Below the pieces are notes generated by a model. The model had not been told where the DNA came from and ran no database searches. It saw nothing but the letters and a program-made list of their open reading frames with translations. From contig NC_134999.1 of NCBI RefSeq assembly GCF_051020985.1, positions 7,378,001-7,442,000 of the forward strand: 64,000 nt of DNA. The letters are read 5' to 3'. The position numbers and the translations under genes are program-made. Source of the stretch: Nomia melanderi. Lineage: Eukaryota; Arthropoda; Insecta; Hymenoptera; Halictidae. Numbering within the stretch: position 1 is the stretch's first letter; every line of letters starts with the position of its first letter. Shown here in pieces: positions 63,312 to 64,000 of the stretch.

Positions 63312-63759
63312 TTGGCAACCTGGTTCGTATAGTCTAAAGTCATTTTCGACCAAAAGTATCCCGACCTCTCCATTGGTCAGCCGGATGTAGCCTTCGTCCC
63401 TATGAGACATCGCCCTGGACTCACTTCACTGCTAAGTCAAATTGCTACCCCCGACCTTGCTGGCAATTCTGCCCGACGGAGTCCAAGTCTTCCACTTTGG
63501 AAACCTGGATTGTATAGTCTAAGGTCAATGTCGACCAAAAGTATTCCGAACTTCCCATCGGTCAGCTGGATGTAGCCTTGGAACCTGAGACCTCGTCCTG
63601 GAGTCCCAGCACTGCTAAGTCAAATGACTACCCCCGACCTTCCTGGCAATTCTGTCCAACGGAGTCCCAGTTTTCCACTTTGGAAACATGGTTTGTATAG
63701 TCTAAAGTCAATTTCGACCAAAAGTATCCCTACCTTCCCATCGGTCAGCCGGATGTAGC
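63312..63759 (+). repeat. window-edge satellite block, copy 2 (partner 1-448)
   Basis: Second copy of the block that opens the window, with the same rare variants and the same length. The copies differ at scattered single bases, so the duplication is not brand new. Confidence 0.8.
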
Positions 63760-64000
63760 CTTGGAACCTATGAGACCTCGTCCTGGAGTCCCATGACGGC
63801 TAAGTCAAATCACTACCCCCGACATTCCTGGCAATTCTGCCCGACGGAATCCAAGTTTTGCACTTTGCAAACCTGGATTGTATAGTCTAAAGTCAATTTC
63901 GACCAAAAGTATCCCGACCTTCCCATAGGTCAGCACGATGTAGCCTTGGTCCCTATGTGACCTAGTCCTGGAGTCCCACCACGGCTAAGTAAAATGGCTA

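Larger units (their letters stand above)
10947..64000 (+). repeat. 185-bp satellite array, right segment (~287 monomers)
   Basis: The same monomer and orientation as the left segment, running past the window end. It resumes at consensus position ~21 (CGTCCTGGAG) rather than at position 75, so the two sides of the interruption are not in register. Monomers show linked variants: ATGGCTACC / ATGGCTTCC / ATGACTACC; TGCCCGACGG / TGGCCGACGG / CCGGCCGACGG; TTTTCCAC / TTTTGCAC; GGAAACC / GGCAACC; TCAATTTCG / TCATTTTCG; ATCCCGACC / ATCCAGACC / ATCCCGAAC. Length classes of 182-184 bp come from deletions at GGCTACCCCCG (to GGCTCCCCCG or GGCTCCCCG) and at AACCTATGAG (to AACCTGAG). Many multi-monomer blocks are duplicated and are listed separately. 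Confidence 0.97.

Noticed and set aside
867..63410. Hundreds of 60-200-codon open frames across the satellite on both strands
   Set aside because: They repeat every monomer, usually start at TTG, shift frame each period because 185 is not divisible by 3, and vary mainly at amino-acid-changing sites. The 200-codon frame at 24743-25345 exists only because small indels join frames of adjacent monomers.
10947..64000. CRISPR array
   Set aside because: The repeats are contiguous 185-bp monomers with no unique spacers, no cas genes, and a eukaryotic context.

Overview
The window is eukaryotic heterochromatin-like DNA, not a gene cluster. About 58.4 of the 64 kb is one tandem satellite with a ~185-bp monomer (roughly 29 monomers in 1-5327 and 287 in 10947-64000), all in one orientation. 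A single 5.6-kb block of AT-rich, non-satellite DNA (5328-10946) interrupts it. I see no rRNA, tRNA, transposase, reverse transcriptase or any conserved protein family. The satellite, AT-rich spacer DNA, a TG microsatellite and tracts resembling 3' splice sites suggest an invertebrate animal, perhaps an insect. That guess is weak and the species cannot be named from the sequence.

Satellite. The monomer is near 50% GC and 182-186 bp long; shorter classes come from 1-3 bp deletions at two recurrent sites. Monomers fall into variant classes set by linked diagnostic positions. The array is a mosaic of segmental duplications: a 20-monomer tandem duplication (3,697-bp unit, 50902-58320) that looks identical in every part compared, trimer and dimer duplications, a ~1-kb block present four times between 40.5 and 49.2 kb, and many pairs 3-9 kb apart. 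The first 448 bp match 63312-63759, so related blocks lie 63.3 kb apart. Each monomer carries a ~60-codon open frame ending at a conserved TAG. The usual first codon of that frame is TTG, and the common variants mostly change the amino acid, so I do not call these genes.

Interruption. Both edges carry copies of the same repeat modules (A, B and C below), arranged so that the block looks cut out of a B-A-C repeat family rather than inserted as one element with target-site duplications. B and C fold into hairpins whose stems differ between copies by compensatory changes. The interior holds an 11-unit 10-bp minisatellite (6561-6670), a palindrome cluster (6804-6906), a TG microsatellite (7834-7861), three successive long foldbacks (8406-8720), a 770-bp field in which an 11-bp word like TAGCGTTGCGA recurs 12 times with frequent 32/64-bp spacing (8882-9653), a degenerate ~105-bp repeat with three TTTCAG-type tracts (9761-9982), and a GC-rich structured block (10443-10824).

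The candidates most worth following up are the covarying hairpin modules, the foldback series and the 32/64-bp motif field. Nothing in the window shows genes working together.
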